Source: Pseudorhizobium tarimense (GTDB lineage: Bacteria; Pseudomonadota; Alphaproteobacteria; Rhizobiales; Rhizobiaceae). Taken from it: a stretch of 64,000 nucleotides of DNA. Below, one piece after another: positions 8,570-17,927 of the stretch. Location: the NCBI RefSeq assembly GCF_022968135.1, contig NZ_JALJRA010000019.1, positions 26,875 to 90,874 on the forward strand. The letters run 5' to 3'. The position numbers and the translations under genes were made by a program. Every line of letters starts with the position of its first letter. The first letter of the stretch is position 1. The notes beneath the pieces were generated by a model, which did no database searches, was not told the DNA's origin, and worked only from the letters and a program-made list of their open reading frames with translations.

Positions 8570-9523
8570 TCAGGGCCCGGCTCCCGGAACTCGGCCGATG
8601 GCCTTGAGTTCGGCCAGCACCTTGCCGGCGATCTGAAGGCCGGTCTTCTCCAGTGCCTCATTCGTCGAGCCGCCGATGTGGGGAGTTAGCACAAGGTTCG
8701 GGCAGTCGAGTAGGGGATGGCCGGAAATAATCGGCTCGACCGTCAGCACGTCAAGGCCGGCGCCGGCGATCATGCCATCCCTCAATGCCGTCGCAAGGGC
8801 ATCTTCGTCGATCAGCGCGCCGCGGGCGGTGTTGATCAGAATGCCATTCGCTCCGATCAGGGCCAGCCGGCGAGCATCGATTACGGGTGTTGCCTGCGGA
8901 ATGCCATGCAGAGAGACGATATCCGCCCATGCGCAGAGGCTGTCGAGATCGGGCGAGAAAAGGATGCCCTGCTCCGCCAGTTCCTCGGCCGGCGTGAAGC
9001 GGGAGACCGTAGCGACCTCCATACCGAAGGCCCTGGCGATGCCGGCGACCAGTTTCGCGATATGGCCGTAGCCAACCAGCCCGAGCCGCCGGCCGGAAAG
9101 TTCGAAGGTCCGGTGCTTCTGGCTGAACAGATGATCGCCGCTGCGGGAAGCCTGATCGGCGGCAACCAGCGAGCGGGCGCAGGTCAGCATGAGGCCGATG
9201 GCAAGTTCGGCCACCGACTGGGCATTGGCGCCCGGCGTGTTGGCGAGAGGAATGTCGCGCGCGGCGAGCGATGCCTTGTGCACCTTGTCCGTACCGGTGC
9301 CATGCACGCCGACCATCCTGAGATCGGGCGCGGCCGCAATTTCCTCCTCGGAGAGGCCGTGATTGCGGGTGATCACCGCTCGGGCCGTGGCGAGATACGG
9401 CTCGAGGTGGGCAAAGGCGGTGGACGCGGCGACATGAACGACGAGCCCCGCATCTTCCAGCAGGCGGACCGCGCTTTGCGCGATCGGCTGGACGATCAGG
9501 CAGTCGCAACGAGGCGCGTCCAT
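8570..9523 (-). CDS. D-isomer-specific 2-hydroxyacid dehydrogenase family protein
   Basis: The protein of about 317 residues has the family's NAD-binding motif GLVGYGHIAKLVAGIA and the catalytic set. The set includes Arg in NTARGALIDEDAL, a Glu in the VEP segment, and His in LTPHIGGSTNE. Members reduce 2-keto acids to D-2-hydroxy acids or run the reverse with NAD(P). The substrate cannot be read from the sequence. The start at 9523 (MDAPRCDC) lies two bases after the stop of the carbamoylase gene. A start ten codons upstream is also open but overlaps that gene. It may process a keto- or hydroxy-acid released by the hydrolases of this operon. Confidence 0.88.
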   Translation of the reverse strand: MDAPRCDCLIVQPIAQSAVRLLEDAGLVVHVAASTAFAHLEPYLATARAVITRNHGLSEEEIAAAPDLRMVGVHGTGTDKVHKASLAARDIPLANTPGANAQSVAELAIGLMLTCARSLVAADQASRSGDHLFSQKHRTFELSGRRLGLVGYGHIAKLVAGIARAFGMEVATVSRFTPAEELAEQGILFSPDLDSLCAWADIVSLHGIPQATPVIDARRLALIGANGILINTARGALIDEDALATALRDGMIAGAGLDVLTVEPIISGHPLLDCPNLVLTPHIGGSTNEALEKTGLQIAGKVLAELKAIGRVPGAGP

Positions 9524-9525
9524 GG

Positions 9526-10839
9526 TCAGGCCTTCAAAGGCGGATCGAGGCACAGCGCCGAGACGAGGCGTGCGGCCTCGGCAAAGTCCGCGATATCCAT
9601 GTGTTCGTCGGGATTATGGCTGCCATTGGCATTGCGGATGAAGACCATGCCGGTCGGCACGCCGGCATCGGCGAATACCGCCGCATCATGGCCGGCGCCG
9701 CAGGCCATGGTCTCGGTCTCGATGCCCTGTTCCCTGGCGAAGTCCGACAGCGCCGTGACGATCGAGTCATCCATCTTCGCCGACTTGCTGTCGGTCAGGC
9801 GGCCGAGTTCGAATTTGACGCGGTGCTCGGCCTCGATGCGGGCGACGGTTTCGATCACGATCGCCTGCATGCGGGCCAGCGTCTGCGGCTCCTGGCTGCG
9901 GACATCCAGCGAGAAGCTGAGCTTGCCGGCGATCTTGCTGAAGGCGGCTTCGGAGGGATCGGTGGAGAACTGGCCGAAGGTGACGACGAGGTCGGCACCC
10001 TCCGCCTGCAGTCTGTCCCATGCCTTGTCGAGTTTAGTCACGAGTGCCGAGGCCGCGCGCACCGCGTCGCTGCGATATTCGCGCGGCGTGGCGCCGGAAT
10101 GGGCATAGACGCCGATGCATTTCGCCTCGCGGTAGCGGAACGATCCGCGGATGCCGGTGACGATGCCGACCGGAATTTGTCTTTCGAGGAGAACCGGGCC
10201 CTGTTCGATATGCGGTTCGATGAACATCGCTATATCGGCCGGGTCGAGATAGGATTTGCCGGAGCGGAGGAATTCCGTATCGCCGCCGGCGGCATCGATG
10301 GCGGCGCCAAGCGAGATTTGATCGGAGGATCGCTTGACCTGATCGAGTTCCTTGCCCGTCAGGCGCCCGAGCGCCGCGCGGCTGCCGACATAAGAGGCGC
10401 CGAACCAGGTGCTTTCCTCGGCGCGAACCGCCATCACGGTGATGTCGCGCGGCGGGCGGATGCCGGCGCGGACATAACCGGAGACAACCGACAGGCCGAT
10501 GAGCACGCCGGCAGCGCCGTCGAAATTGCCGCCCATCGGCACGGAGTCGAGATGCGATCCGATGAAAATGCCGGGGCGCTTCTCGCGTCCCTTCATCCTC
10601 ATGTAGAGATTGCAGCCCGGATCGGTCTTCACTTCGAGCCCGAGCTTGCGAGCCTCGCGACGCACCATGTCATGGGCGATCTGTTCACCGAGGCCATAGG
10701 AGGTGCGGGTGATGCCGCGGTTGGTTCCCGTGCGTCGCTTCAGCTCGTCGAAAAGACGTTCGGCCAGCTGGATATCCACCGGGGCCGAATCGCTGGTCGC
10801 GGACTGATCCATCCCGGCGCTTTCTGCCAAACCTGTCAT
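9526..10839 (-). CDS. M20-type Zn-dependent N-carbamoyl-amino-acid hydrolase / allantoate amidohydrolase-like
   Basis: The 437-residue enzyme carries a complete di-zinc site: His and Asp in GSHLDSVPMGGNFDGAAGV, two Glu in AVRAEES, His in EPHIEQGPVLL, and a C-terminal His in NGSHNPDEHMD. The family removes N-carbamoyl groups from amino acids, ureidopropionate or allantoate, giving ammonia and CO2. The start at 10839 forms an ATGA overlap with the GntR stop. An upstream in-frame start at 10962 lies inside the GntR gene and is rejected. Position within an operon with 5-oxoprolinase suggests a ring-opened ureide or amide as substrate, but hydantoinase is not present in the window. Confidence 0.88.
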   Translation of the reverse strand: MTGLAESAGMDQSATSDSAPVDIQLAERLFDELKRRTGTNRGITRTSYGLGEQIAHDMVRREARKLGLEVKTDPGCNLYMRMKGREKRPGIFIGSHLDSVPMGGNFDGAAGVLIGLSVVSGYVRAGIRPPRDITVMAVRAEESTWFGASYVGSRAALGRLTGKELDQVKRSSDQISLGAAIDAAGGDTEFLRSGKSYLDPADIAMFIEPHIEQGPVLLERQIPVGIVTGIRGSFRYREAKCIGVYAHSGATPREYRSDAVRAASALVTKLDKAWDRLQAEGADLVVTFGQFSTDPSEAAFSKIAGKLSFSLDVRSQEPQTLARMQAIVIETVARIEAEHRVKFELGRLTDSKSAKMDDSIVTALSDFAREQGIETETMACGAGHDAAVFADAGVPTGMVFIRNANGSHNPDEHMDIADFAEAARLVSALCLDPPLKA

Positions 10840-11495
10840 GCGCGGGTCAGTCTCCCGATAATACTGTCTCTGACGTGGTCGAGGTGGAGGCGCATGGCCT
10901 GGGCCGCGTCCTCGCCGCGCCCCTCGCGCAACGCGCCGACAATGTCGAGATGCTCGCGGCAAGTCGTTTCGAACCGTTCCGGCATGCTTCTCAGGTCGAA
11001 GATCTGCGTCTGGCGGCGCAGGGTGCGGATGATCTGACCCAGTTGCGGGTTGCCGGCCGCATCGCCAATGCCGCCATGGAGGCGATCATCGACGTCGCGG
11101 ACCGAACCGCGATCAGGCTTGCCTTCGCCGTCTTCAGGATTGCCGAGAAGGCTTTTCAGGTCCGCCTCGAGTTCGTCGAGTGCAGCAGTCGGCATGCGGC
11201 CGGCCGCCAGGCGTGCCGCTTCCGGCTCGAGCAGCTGGCGGATCTGCAGGGCATCCATGTAATCCTCGATGCGCATCTGCTTGACCTGTAGGCCACGGCT
11301 GCCCTGGCGGATCAGAAGGCCTTCGCCTTCAAGCATCAGGAGCGCATCGCGGATCGGCGTGCGCGACATGTTCAGCGTGTCGGCCAGGCGGCGCTCGGTC
11401 ACCATTGCGCCCGGTTGCGCTGCACCGGAAAGGATCAGGTTCAATATCTGTTCGTAGGCCTGCAGCGCCAGCCGCTTATCGGTTTCAACCAGCAT
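10836..11495 (-). CDS. GntR-family transcriptional regulator (FCD type)
   Basis: The 219 residues have an N-terminal winged helix (ERRLADTLNMSRTPIRDAL, about 33-51) and a C-terminal all-helical FCD ligand domain (about 75-205). The class usually represses catabolic operons until an acidic metabolite binds. It is the first gene of the minus-strand operon and diverges from the M24 gene at 11667. The perfect palindrome TGGTATACCA lies in that gap and again before pxpA, so it likely controls three or four transcription units from 4053 to 22148. The inducer is unknown. Confidence 0.9.
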   Translation of the reverse strand: MLVETDKRLALQAYEQILNLILSGAAQPGAMVTERRLADTLNMSRTPIRDALLMLEGEGLLIRQGSRGLQVKQMRIEDYMDALQIRQLLEPEAARLAAGRMPTAALDELEADLKSLLGNPEDGEGKPDRGSVRDVDDRLHGGIGDAAGNPQLGQIIRTLRRQTQIFDLRSMPERFETTCREHLDIVGALREGRGEDAAQAMRLHLDHVRDSIIGRLTRA

Positions 11496-11601
11496 AAGTA
11501 TCCTGTCCCTCCCGTGCGGAGACGGCTTCTAATAATTGTCTGGTGTCACACGCGATGCAGTTGTCACCAATCGGAATTTTTGTATTCCGCTGGTTGACGA
11601 G

Positions 11602-11611
11602 TGGTATACCA
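11602..11611. promoter_or_regulatory. Palindrome TGGTATACCA, probable GntR operator (site 2)
   Basis: Identical to site 1 at 5960-5969. It lies 55 bases upstream of the M24 gene start at 11667 and 106 bases upstream of the GntR start at 11495, within a divergent promoter region of 171 bases. Confidence 0.68.
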
Positions 11612-11666
11612 AAACGTAGTGTCATGCAACATCGAGCTTTGACGATCTTGTCGAAAGGCCCTTCGC

Positions 11667-12845
11667 GTGAGTGCAATGCCGCAACCGAACCTTCCTTTCT
11701 CCCGGGAAGAGCATCTGCAGCGTCAGGATAAGCTGCGGGCGGAACTTGCGGCGCGGGGCGTAGAGGCAATGCTCGTCTTTGCTCAGGAGAGCATGTACTG
11801 GCTGACCGGTTACGACACCGGGGGGTATGTTTATTACCAGTGCCTGGTCGTTCCGACCGACGGTCGCCAGCCGGTTCTTCTGACCCGTCGCCCGGATTTC
11901 GTGCAGGCGAAGCAGACCAGCATCATCGAAGATATCCGCATCTGGTGGGATGCCGAGGACGCCAACCCGGCCGCCGACCTCAAGATCATCCTCGATGAGC
12001 TCCGCCTCGGCGGCAAGAAGATTGCTATCGAGCTCAATACCCATGGCCTGACCGGCTGGAACCTCTACCGCACCCAGCAGACGATCGGCGACTGGTGCCA
12101 GCTGGAAGATGACCGTCACCTGGTCCGCTGGCTGCGCGTCTGCAAGTCGCCGGCCGAAATCGAATATACCCGCAAGGCGGCCCGCATTCTCGACACGTCG
12201 CTGAATGCCGTCATTGCCGCTGCCAAGCCCGGCATTCTCGACAGCGATCTGAAGGCCGTCTACCTGACCTCGATCCTGGGGCAGGGCGCCGACATGCCGC
12301 CGAATGCGCCGTTATTCAATTCCGGTCCGCGGGCCGTCTACGGCCGCGGCGTTTCCGATCCGCGCCGGCTGGAGGAGCAGGACCAGATCCTCGTCGAATA
12401 TCCGGTCGCCTACCGCCGCTACAACGTGAAGACCGAGTGGACTATCCTGTTCGGTCAGGCCTCCGATGCGCATCGCAAGATGTACGATGTCGGCATAGAG
12501 ACGCTTCGCAAGATGACCGAGATCGCCCGCCCGGGCACGACGCTCGGCGAGATCTTCGACGTCTATGCCGACGGTCTCGACAAGGGCGGCTACAAGCGGG
12601 CCCGTTACGGCGCCACCGGCTACTCGGTGGGCTGCACCTTCGCGCCCACCAGCATGGACGTGCCGCCGATGATCTATTCCGGAAATCCGACCGTCTGCCA
12701 GCCGGGCATGACGCTGTTCTATCACGTGATGAACGGCGATGCCGATACCGGCCTGGCCATGGGCGTCGGCCATACGCTGCTCGTCACCGACGGTGTGCCG
12801 GAAGTGCTCACTGGCCTGCCGGACGAACTGACGGTGATCCGCTGA
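11667..12845 (+). CDS. M24-family creatinase/ectoine-hydrolase-like protein (2 of 3)
   Basis: 392 residues. The N-terminal creatinase-like domain holds VEAMLVFAQESMYWLTGYDT at about 30-50, and the C-terminal pita-bread domain ends with MGVGHTLLVTDG and VLTGLPDELTVI. None of the five standard M24 metal ligands is recognisable: VEYPVAYRRYNVKTEW replaces the Asp-bearing strands, GYSVGC replaces the GHxxG His, and FYHVMNG stands where the EPG Glu is expected. This favours a metal-free creatinase or DoeA-like hydrolase. The GTG at 11667 has GAAAGG seven bases before it. An ATG at 11676 is the alternative. It leads the plus-strand operon that continues with the ABC importer and closely resembles the third copy at 19145. 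Confidence 0.86.
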   Translation: MSAMPQPNLPFSREEHLQRQDKLRAELAARGVEAMLVFAQESMYWLTGYDTGGYVYYQCLVVPTDGRQPVLLTRRPDFVQAKQTSIIEDIRIWWDAEDANPAADLKIILDELRLGGKKIAIELNTHGLTGWNLYRTQQTIGDWCQLEDDRHLVRWLRVCKSPAEIEYTRKAARILDTSLNAVIAAAKPGILDSDLKAVYLTSILGQGADMPPNAPLFNSGPRAVYGRGVSDPRRLEEQDQILVEYPVAYRRYNVKTEWTILFGQASDAHRKMYDVGIETLRKMTEIARPGTTLGEIFDVYADGLDKGGYKRARYGATGYSVGCTFAPTSMDVPPMIYSGNPTVCQPGMTLFYHVMNGDADTGLAMGVGHTLLVTDGVPEVLTGLPDELTVIR

Positions 12846-12924
12846 CGAACACAAAATCCCGCCGGGAAAATCATAAAAATACTGCCGCCCGGCTCTCTGT
12901 CGAACAAACTTTTTAGAGGGCAAA

Positions 12925-14475
12925 ATGACAACTTTCATGATTTCCCGCCGCACCATGGTCATGGGCCTTGCTGCAACGGCACTTCTTCCCGGCATCAACA
13001 TCACCGACGCGCTGGCGGCTGAAACGCCGAAGGCTGGCGGCACGCTGAAGATCAGCCACTCGACCCGCATCGCGACGCTTAATGTGCTCAACTGCTCCGG
13101 CCCGGCCGAATACCCGGTCGTCGACATGCTCTATTCGGGTCTCACCCGCATGGGGCCGGACAACAAGCCGATGGCGGATCTCGCCGAACGTTGGGAAGGC
13201 AGCGAGGACGCCAAGACCTTCACCTTCTATCTGCGCCAGGGTATCGTCTTCCATGACGGCACGCCGTGCACGGCCGATGACGTCGTCGCCACTTTCCAGG
13301 CGATCCTCAATCCCGACATTCCGGCCGCTGCCCGCTCTGTCCTCAACATGATCGACAAGATCGAGGCAGTGGACCCGTCGACCGTCAAGTTCACGCTAAA
13401 GACGCCGTTCGCCGATCTGCCGATCTCGACGGCCCATGCCAATGCCCGCATCATCTCAAAGGCCGCTCTCTCCGGCCCGCGCGAAAAGCTCGACACGACG
13501 GCCAACGGCACCGGCCCGTTCAAGCTCGAAACCTATGACAGCGCCCGCTTGGTTCGCCTCGTCAAGAACGAGAACTATTTCATCAAGGGCAAGCCGCATC
13601 TCGACGCCGTCGAAATGATGCTGTTCCCTGATCTCGCCGCCGAAAGCGCCAACTTCCTCTCCGGCGCGGTCGATGTCATGCTCGTCGTCCAGCAGGCCGA
13701 TTTCCAGCGCATCGCCGACGCGACTGGCATCACGGCGCAGCGCATCCCGTCCGGTCGTTTCGTCAACATCACCATGCGCCAGGACCAGAAGCCGTTCGAT
13801 GACGTGCGCGTCCGTAAGGCGCTCGCCATGGCGGTCGATCGCGAAATGATGGTGGATCTCGTGCTTGAAGGCCTCGGCCGACCTGCCTACGACAATCTCG
13901 TCTCGCCGGAATTCCCCTATGCAATCGAGACGCCGCGGATCGCCTACGATCCGGAAGGCGCCAAGAAGCTGCTGGCCGAAGCCGGTTATCCGGATGGCAT
14001 CAAGATCAAGCTCGTTGCGTCGAACCGCCCGGCCATCCGTGCCCAGGTGGCGATCGCGCTGAAGCAGATGGCGCTGCCTGCCGGCTTCGACATCGAAGTC
14101 GAGACCATGCCGCACGATACCTATCTCGCCAATGTGTGGATGAAGGGTCAGTTCTACATGGGCTATTGGGGCATGCAGGCCACCGAGGACGCGACGTTCA
14201 ACCTGCTCTTGACCTCCAACGCGTCCTATGAGGACACGGCCTGGAAGAACGCCGACTTCGACAAACTCGTTTCCGATGCGCGTGCCACCGTCGATCCGGC
14301 CAAGCGCAAGGAGCTTTATGCCAAAGCTCAGCAGCTGCAGCTCGACGAGACGCCTTACATCGTGCCGATCTTCGAAGACATTCTGACCGCCAGCGGCAAG
14401 GGCGCGGAAGATTGGACGATCGCGCCGCTGTCGCGCTACTACTATATCGAAAACGTCTGGCTGAATAAGGCCTGA
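12925..14475 (+). CDS. ABC transporter substrate-binding protein, dipeptide/oligopeptide family 5
   Basis: The 516 residues start with a signal that contains SRRTMVMGLAATALLPG, a twin-arginine-like export signal, ending at about ALAAE. The mature part shows the family 5 hallmarks: GLTRMGPDNKPMADLAERW, then FHDGTPCTADDVV. It captures a peptide-like or amide compound in the periplasm and hands it to the two permeases that follow immediately. It lies 79 bases after the M24 gene, in the same orientation. Confidence 0.93.
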   Translation: MTTFMISRRTMVMGLAATALLPGINITDALAAETPKAGGTLKISHSTRIATLNVLNCSGPAEYPVVDMLYSGLTRMGPDNKPMADLAERWEGSEDAKTFTFYLRQGIVFHDGTPCTADDVVATFQAILNPDIPAAARSVLNMIDKIEAVDPSTVKFTLKTPFADLPISTAHANARIISKAALSGPREKLDTTANGTGPFKLETYDSARLVRLVKNENYFIKGKPHLDAVEMMLFPDLAAESANFLSGAVDVMLVVQQADFQRIADATGITAQRIPSGRFVNITMRQDQKPFDDVRVRKALAMAVDREMMVDLVLEGLGRPAYDNLVSPEFPYAIETPRIAYDPEGAKKLLAEAGYPDGIKIKLVASNRPAIRAQVAIALKQMALPAGFDIEVETMPHDTYLANVWMKGQFYMGYWGMQATEDATFNLLLTSNASYEDTAWKNADFDKLVSDARATVDPAKRKELYAKAQQLQLDETPYIVPIFEDILTASGKGAEDWTIAPLSRYYYIENVWLNKA

Positions 14476-14479
14476 TCGC

Positions 14480-15430
14480 ATGAGCTGGGGCTATCTTATC
14501 CGCCGCTTGCTGGCCGTTTTTATGGTGCTGGCGATCGTAACCTTCGCCGTGTTCGCAATCACGACGATGCTGCCGGGCAATGCAGCGATCATGATCCTGG
14601 GAGAATATGCCACCCCGGACGCGGTCGCGGCACTCGAAAAGCAGCTGCATCTGGATCAGTCCTGGTACATGCAATATTACAGCTGGGTCTCCGGTATTCT
14701 ACATGGCGACTTCGGCACTTCGCTCCGCCTTTCCTTGCCGGTGACCCAGGTTGTCGGCGAGGCCTTCGCAAACTCTGCCCTGCTGGCGGCGACGGCCCTG
14801 GTCGTCGTCACCATCACGGCCATTCCGCTCGGTGCACTGGCCGCAATCAAGCGCGGCACGGCCATGGACCTTGGTCTCGGCCTGTTCAGCTATCTCGGCA
14901 CGGCGCTGCCGGAATTTGTGACGGCGACCCTGCTTCTGGTGTTCTTTGCGGCCCCGCAGCAGGGTATTTTCCCGGCAGGCGGCTTCGTCGCGCCGTGGGA
15001 AAGCCTCGCCGGTTTCGGCGCGCATGTGGTGCTTCCAGCCGCAACGCTCGGCCTTGTCCTGATGGCCCACATTTCCCGCCAGGTGCGGTCGGAAATGTCG
15101 GAAGTGCTGCATTCCGACTATATCCGCGCGGCACGGCTGAAGGGGTTGACCGAAAAGCGGGTCATCCGCCGGCATGCGTTGCCTAACTCGCTGGCACCTG
15201 CCGTTGCTGTCATCTCGCTCGATATCGGATATCTGCTCGGCGGCATCATCGTCGTCGAGGAGATCTTTGCCTGGCCGGGCCTTGGTCGCCTTCTGATCTA
15301 CGCACTCGAAAACCGCGACCTTCCCGTCATCCAGGCCGTGACCCTGCTTCTCGCGACGGTCTATGCCCTGTCCAATCTCCTGTCGGACATCGTCATCGCT
15401 TTGCTCGATCCGAGGGTTCGCTATGCGTAA
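14480..15430 (+). CDS. ABC transporter permease, DppB/OppB type
   Basis: 316 residues with an N-terminal membrane helix directly after the start (LIRRLLAVFMVLAIVTFAVF), several more hydrophobic spans, and the cytoplasmic coupling motif (EVLHSDYIRAARLKGLTEK). It starts four bases after the binding-protein stop and overlaps the next permease by eight bases. It forms the inner-membrane pore with that protein. Confidence 0.93.
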   Translation: MSWGYLIRRLLAVFMVLAIVTFAVFAITTMLPGNAAIMILGEYATPDAVAALEKQLHLDQSWYMQYYSWVSGILHGDFGTSLRLSLPVTQVVGEAFANSALLAATALVVVTITAIPLGALAAIKRGTAMDLGLGLFSYLGTALPEFVTATLLLVFFAAPQQGIFPAGGFVAPWESLAGFGAHVVLPAATLGLVLMAHISRQVRSEMSEVLHSDYIRAARLKGLTEKRVIRRHALPNSLAPAVAVISLDIGYLLGGIIVVEEIFAWPGLGRLLIYALENRDLPVIQAVTLLLATVYALSNLLSDIVIALLDPRVRYA

Positions 15431-16244
15431 TTTCTTCTCCACCCCCACCGCCATAGTCGGCACGGCGCTTCTTTCGGTCGTCTGCTTCGCGGCGATCTTC
15501 GGACCTTGGATCGCACCTTATGATCCGCAGGCCTTCGATCCGCTGAACCGCCTTCAGGGACCGTCGCCTGCGCATTGGTTCGGAACCGATCAGTTCGGCC
15601 GCGACCTCCTGTCCCGCATCCTGAACGGCGCGCCTTCGACCGTCACTTTCGGCGTCGGCGCAACACTGATTGGCGTCGGTATCGGCTCGATAATTGGCGT
15701 CGTCGCCGGCGTTTCCGGCGGGTGGGCCGATTCCACCATCATGCGCATCCTCGACGGGTTGCTGGCCGTGCCTGACCTGCTGTTCACGCTGCTGATCGTC
15801 ACCATCTTCGGCGGCGGCATGGAACATGCCATGCTCGCCGTCGCCATTGCCTTTGCTCCCGGCATGGCCCGTATTGCGCGCAGCGCCGTTCTTTCGGTGC
15901 GCACCCGCGACTATGTGCGGGCGGCTGTCGCCCGCGGCGAATCCGGCTTCTATATCGTCGGCGCGGAAGTGCTGCCCAATGCGCTGAGCCCGATCGTCGT
16001 CGAAGCGACCATCCGCGTCTCCTTCGCCATCATGATCGGTGCGACGCTCGGCTTCCTCGGCCTCGGCGCCCAGCCGCCGAGCACGGAATGGGGCCTGATG
16101 GTGGCGGAAGCCCGCCAGTTCATGTTCCGCAATCCCTGGTGCGTCGCTGTTCCCGGTCTGTCGATCGCCATCGCCGCCCTCGGCTTCAATCTTTTCGGCG
16201 ACGCCCTGCGTGACAGCCTCGACCCCAAGAGGAGCCACGGATGA
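15423..16244 (+). CDS. ABC transporter permease, DppC/OppC type
   Basis: 273 residues from the ATG at 15423. The start overlaps the previous gene by eight bases, and the family-typical N-terminus (helix, then APYDPQAFDPLNRLQGPS and HWFGTDQFGRDLLSRI) fits it. The coupling loop reads VRTRDYVRAAVARGES. An upstream in-frame start would lie inside the first permease and is rejected. The end overlaps the ATPase gene by four bases. Confidence 0.93.
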   Translation: MRNFFSTPTAIVGTALLSVVCFAAIFGPWIAPYDPQAFDPLNRLQGPSPAHWFGTDQFGRDLLSRILNGAPSTVTFGVGATLIGVGIGSIIGVVAGVSGGWADSTIMRILDGLLAVPDLLFTLLIVTIFGGGMEHAMLAVAIAFAPGMARIARSAVLSVRTRDYVRAAVARGESGFYIVGAEVLPNALSPIVVEATIRVSFAIMIGATLGFLGLGAQPPSTEWGLMVAEARQFMFRNPWCVAVPGLSIAIAALGFNLFGDALRDSLDPKRSHG

Positions 16245-17917
16245 CAGCGCAGACCTTGACCAAGGACGCTCCTATCGCCGCCGTCGAAAAGTCGGCCCTG
16301 TCGATCATTGACTATTCGCTGGCCTACAAGACCGCCAACGGCCTTATTCCGGCCCTGCAGAACATCGACCTGACGATCCCGAAGGGCAAGACGGTCGGCC
16401 TCGTCGGCGAATCCGGTTCCGGCAAGTCGTCCATGGCCTGGTCGATCATGCGCTATCTGCCGTCGAATGCGGTCGAGACGGGTGGCGCCATTCGCCTCGC
16501 CGGCGAAGAACTCCTCGACTACACGCCGTATCAGATGATGGACATCCGCGGCCGCCGCATGTCGATGGTCTTCCAGGACCCTTCGACCTCGCTCAATCCG
16601 ACGATCAAGCTCGGCGAGCAAATAGCCGAAGTGCTGATGCGCCATCGCGGCCTCACCAAGGCGCAGGCCTGGGCGGAGGCAGAAGCCGCACTTGGCCGCA
16701 CCGGCATCACACGCCCGAAGGAAATGCTGCAGCGGTTTCCGCATGAGGCATCCGGCGGCGAAAAGCAGCGTGTGGTCATCGCCACCGCCTTTGCCTGCGA
16801 GCCCGAGCTGATCATCTTCGACGAGCCGACCACGGCGCTCGATATCCTGACCGCCCGGCAGATCCTCGACCTGTTCAATCAGCTGCGCGAGGAGACCAAT
16901 GTCTCGGCGCTCTACATCTCGCACGATCTCGGACTGGTTTCTCGCGTCGTCGATCGGGTGTCGGTTATCCACAAGGGTATCATCGTCGAGAGCGGGTCGG
17001 TGCAGGAGGTGTTTCGTCGTCCGAAGGCCGATTATACGCGCCAGCTGATCGGCGCGGTGCCGGACCCGGATCGCTGGGTCGGCGTGGATGCGCCGGGCGA
17101 GCCGAAGACGCTGCTCCGAATCGACAAGGTCGGCGTGCGCTACGGTGCGCCGACGAAACTCCAGGCGATGTTCTGGCCGACGGATGCCGAGACAGTGGGC
17201 TTCTGGGGCGCGAAGGATATCAGCATCGATGTCCGCAAGGGTGAACTGCTCGGCGTCGTCGGCGAAAGCGGCTCCGGCAAGTCGACCATCGCCAAGGTGC
17301 TGGCCGGCCTTCAGGATTTCGAAGGCAAGCTCGATTTCGACGGCAAGGCGATCACGTCACGCAACGCGATCGACCGTGCCTATCGCCGCCGTGTCCAGAT
17401 CGTCTTCCAGCATCCCGATGCCTCGCTCAATCCGCGCCACAGGATCGGCACGATCATCGCCCGGCCGCTGAAGCTCTACGGCATCGTGCCGAAGCATGAG
17501 ATCAAGGCGCGCGTCGCCGAACTTCTGGAAATGGTGCGCCTGCCGGCAAGCTATGCCGACCGCCTGCCGCACCAGCTGTCCGGCGGCGAGAAGCAGCGCG
17601 TCGCGATCGCCCGCGCCTTTGCCGCCGAGCCGGAACTGGTCATCTGCGACGAGGTGACGGCCGCACTCGACGTCTCGGTGCAGGCGGCGGTCGCCGAGCT
17701 GCTGGTCAAACTGCAGAGAAATACGGGGGCGGCCTGCGTCTTCATCACCCACGACCTCAATCTGATCCGGCAGCTCGCCCACCGCATCGCGGTCATGCAT
17801 CACGGCAAGCTGGTCGACTTCTTCGACCGCGTCGATGCGCGCTCGGTGGACCGCGATCCCTATGCCAAGGCGTTGCTCGATGCCGTCCCGGTCCATGCCG
17901 GCGAGCCCGAAGCCTGA
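16241..17917 (+). CDS. Two-domain ABC transporter ATPase (DppD-DppF fusion type)
   Basis: The 558-residue protein has two complete nucleotide-binding domains in tandem. The first has Walker A GESGSGKSS, signature SGGEKQR and a DEPTTALD Walker B region. The second has Walker A GESGSGKST, signature LSGGEKQRVAIARA and DEVTAALDVS, where the usual DEPTSALD Pro is Val. It energises uptake by the two permeases before it. Fused ATPases are common in this importer family in rhizobia. The M20 gene follows after ten bases. Confidence 0.93.
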   Translation: MTAQTLTKDAPIAAVEKSALSIIDYSLAYKTANGLIPALQNIDLTIPKGKTVGLVGESGSGKSSMAWSIMRYLPSNAVETGGAIRLAGEELLDYTPYQMMDIRGRRMSMVFQDPSTSLNPTIKLGEQIAEVLMRHRGLTKAQAWAEAEAALGRTGITRPKEMLQRFPHEASGGEKQRVVIATAFACEPELIIFDEPTTALDILTARQILDLFNQLREETNVSALYISHDLGLVSRVVDRVSVIHKGIIVESGSVQEVFRRPKADYTRQLIGAVPDPDRWVGVDAPGEPKTLLRIDKVGVRYGAPTKLQAMFWPTDAETVGFWGAKDISIDVRKGELLGVVGESGSGKSTIAKVLAGLQDFEGKLDFDGKAITSRNAIDRAYRRRVQIVFQHPDASLNPRHRIGTIIARPLKLYGIVPKHEIKARVAELLEMVRLPASYADRLPHQLSGGEKQRVAIARAFAAEPELVICDEVTAALDVSVQAAVAELLVKLQRNTGAACVFITHDLNLIRQLAHRIAVMHHGKLVDFFDRVDARSVDRDPYAKALLDAVPVHAGEPEA

Positions 17918-17927
17918 GGAACATCCT

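Noticed and set aside
9601..11037. Long plus-strand open frame (478 codons) over the carbamoylase gene
   Set aside because: It is antisense to a gene with a complete catalytic set. GC-rich genomes often give long shadow frames, and its composition has no recognisable domain.
13456..14481. Long minus-strand open frame opposite the ABC binding-protein gene
   Set aside because: Antisense shadow of a well-supported family 5 binding protein.
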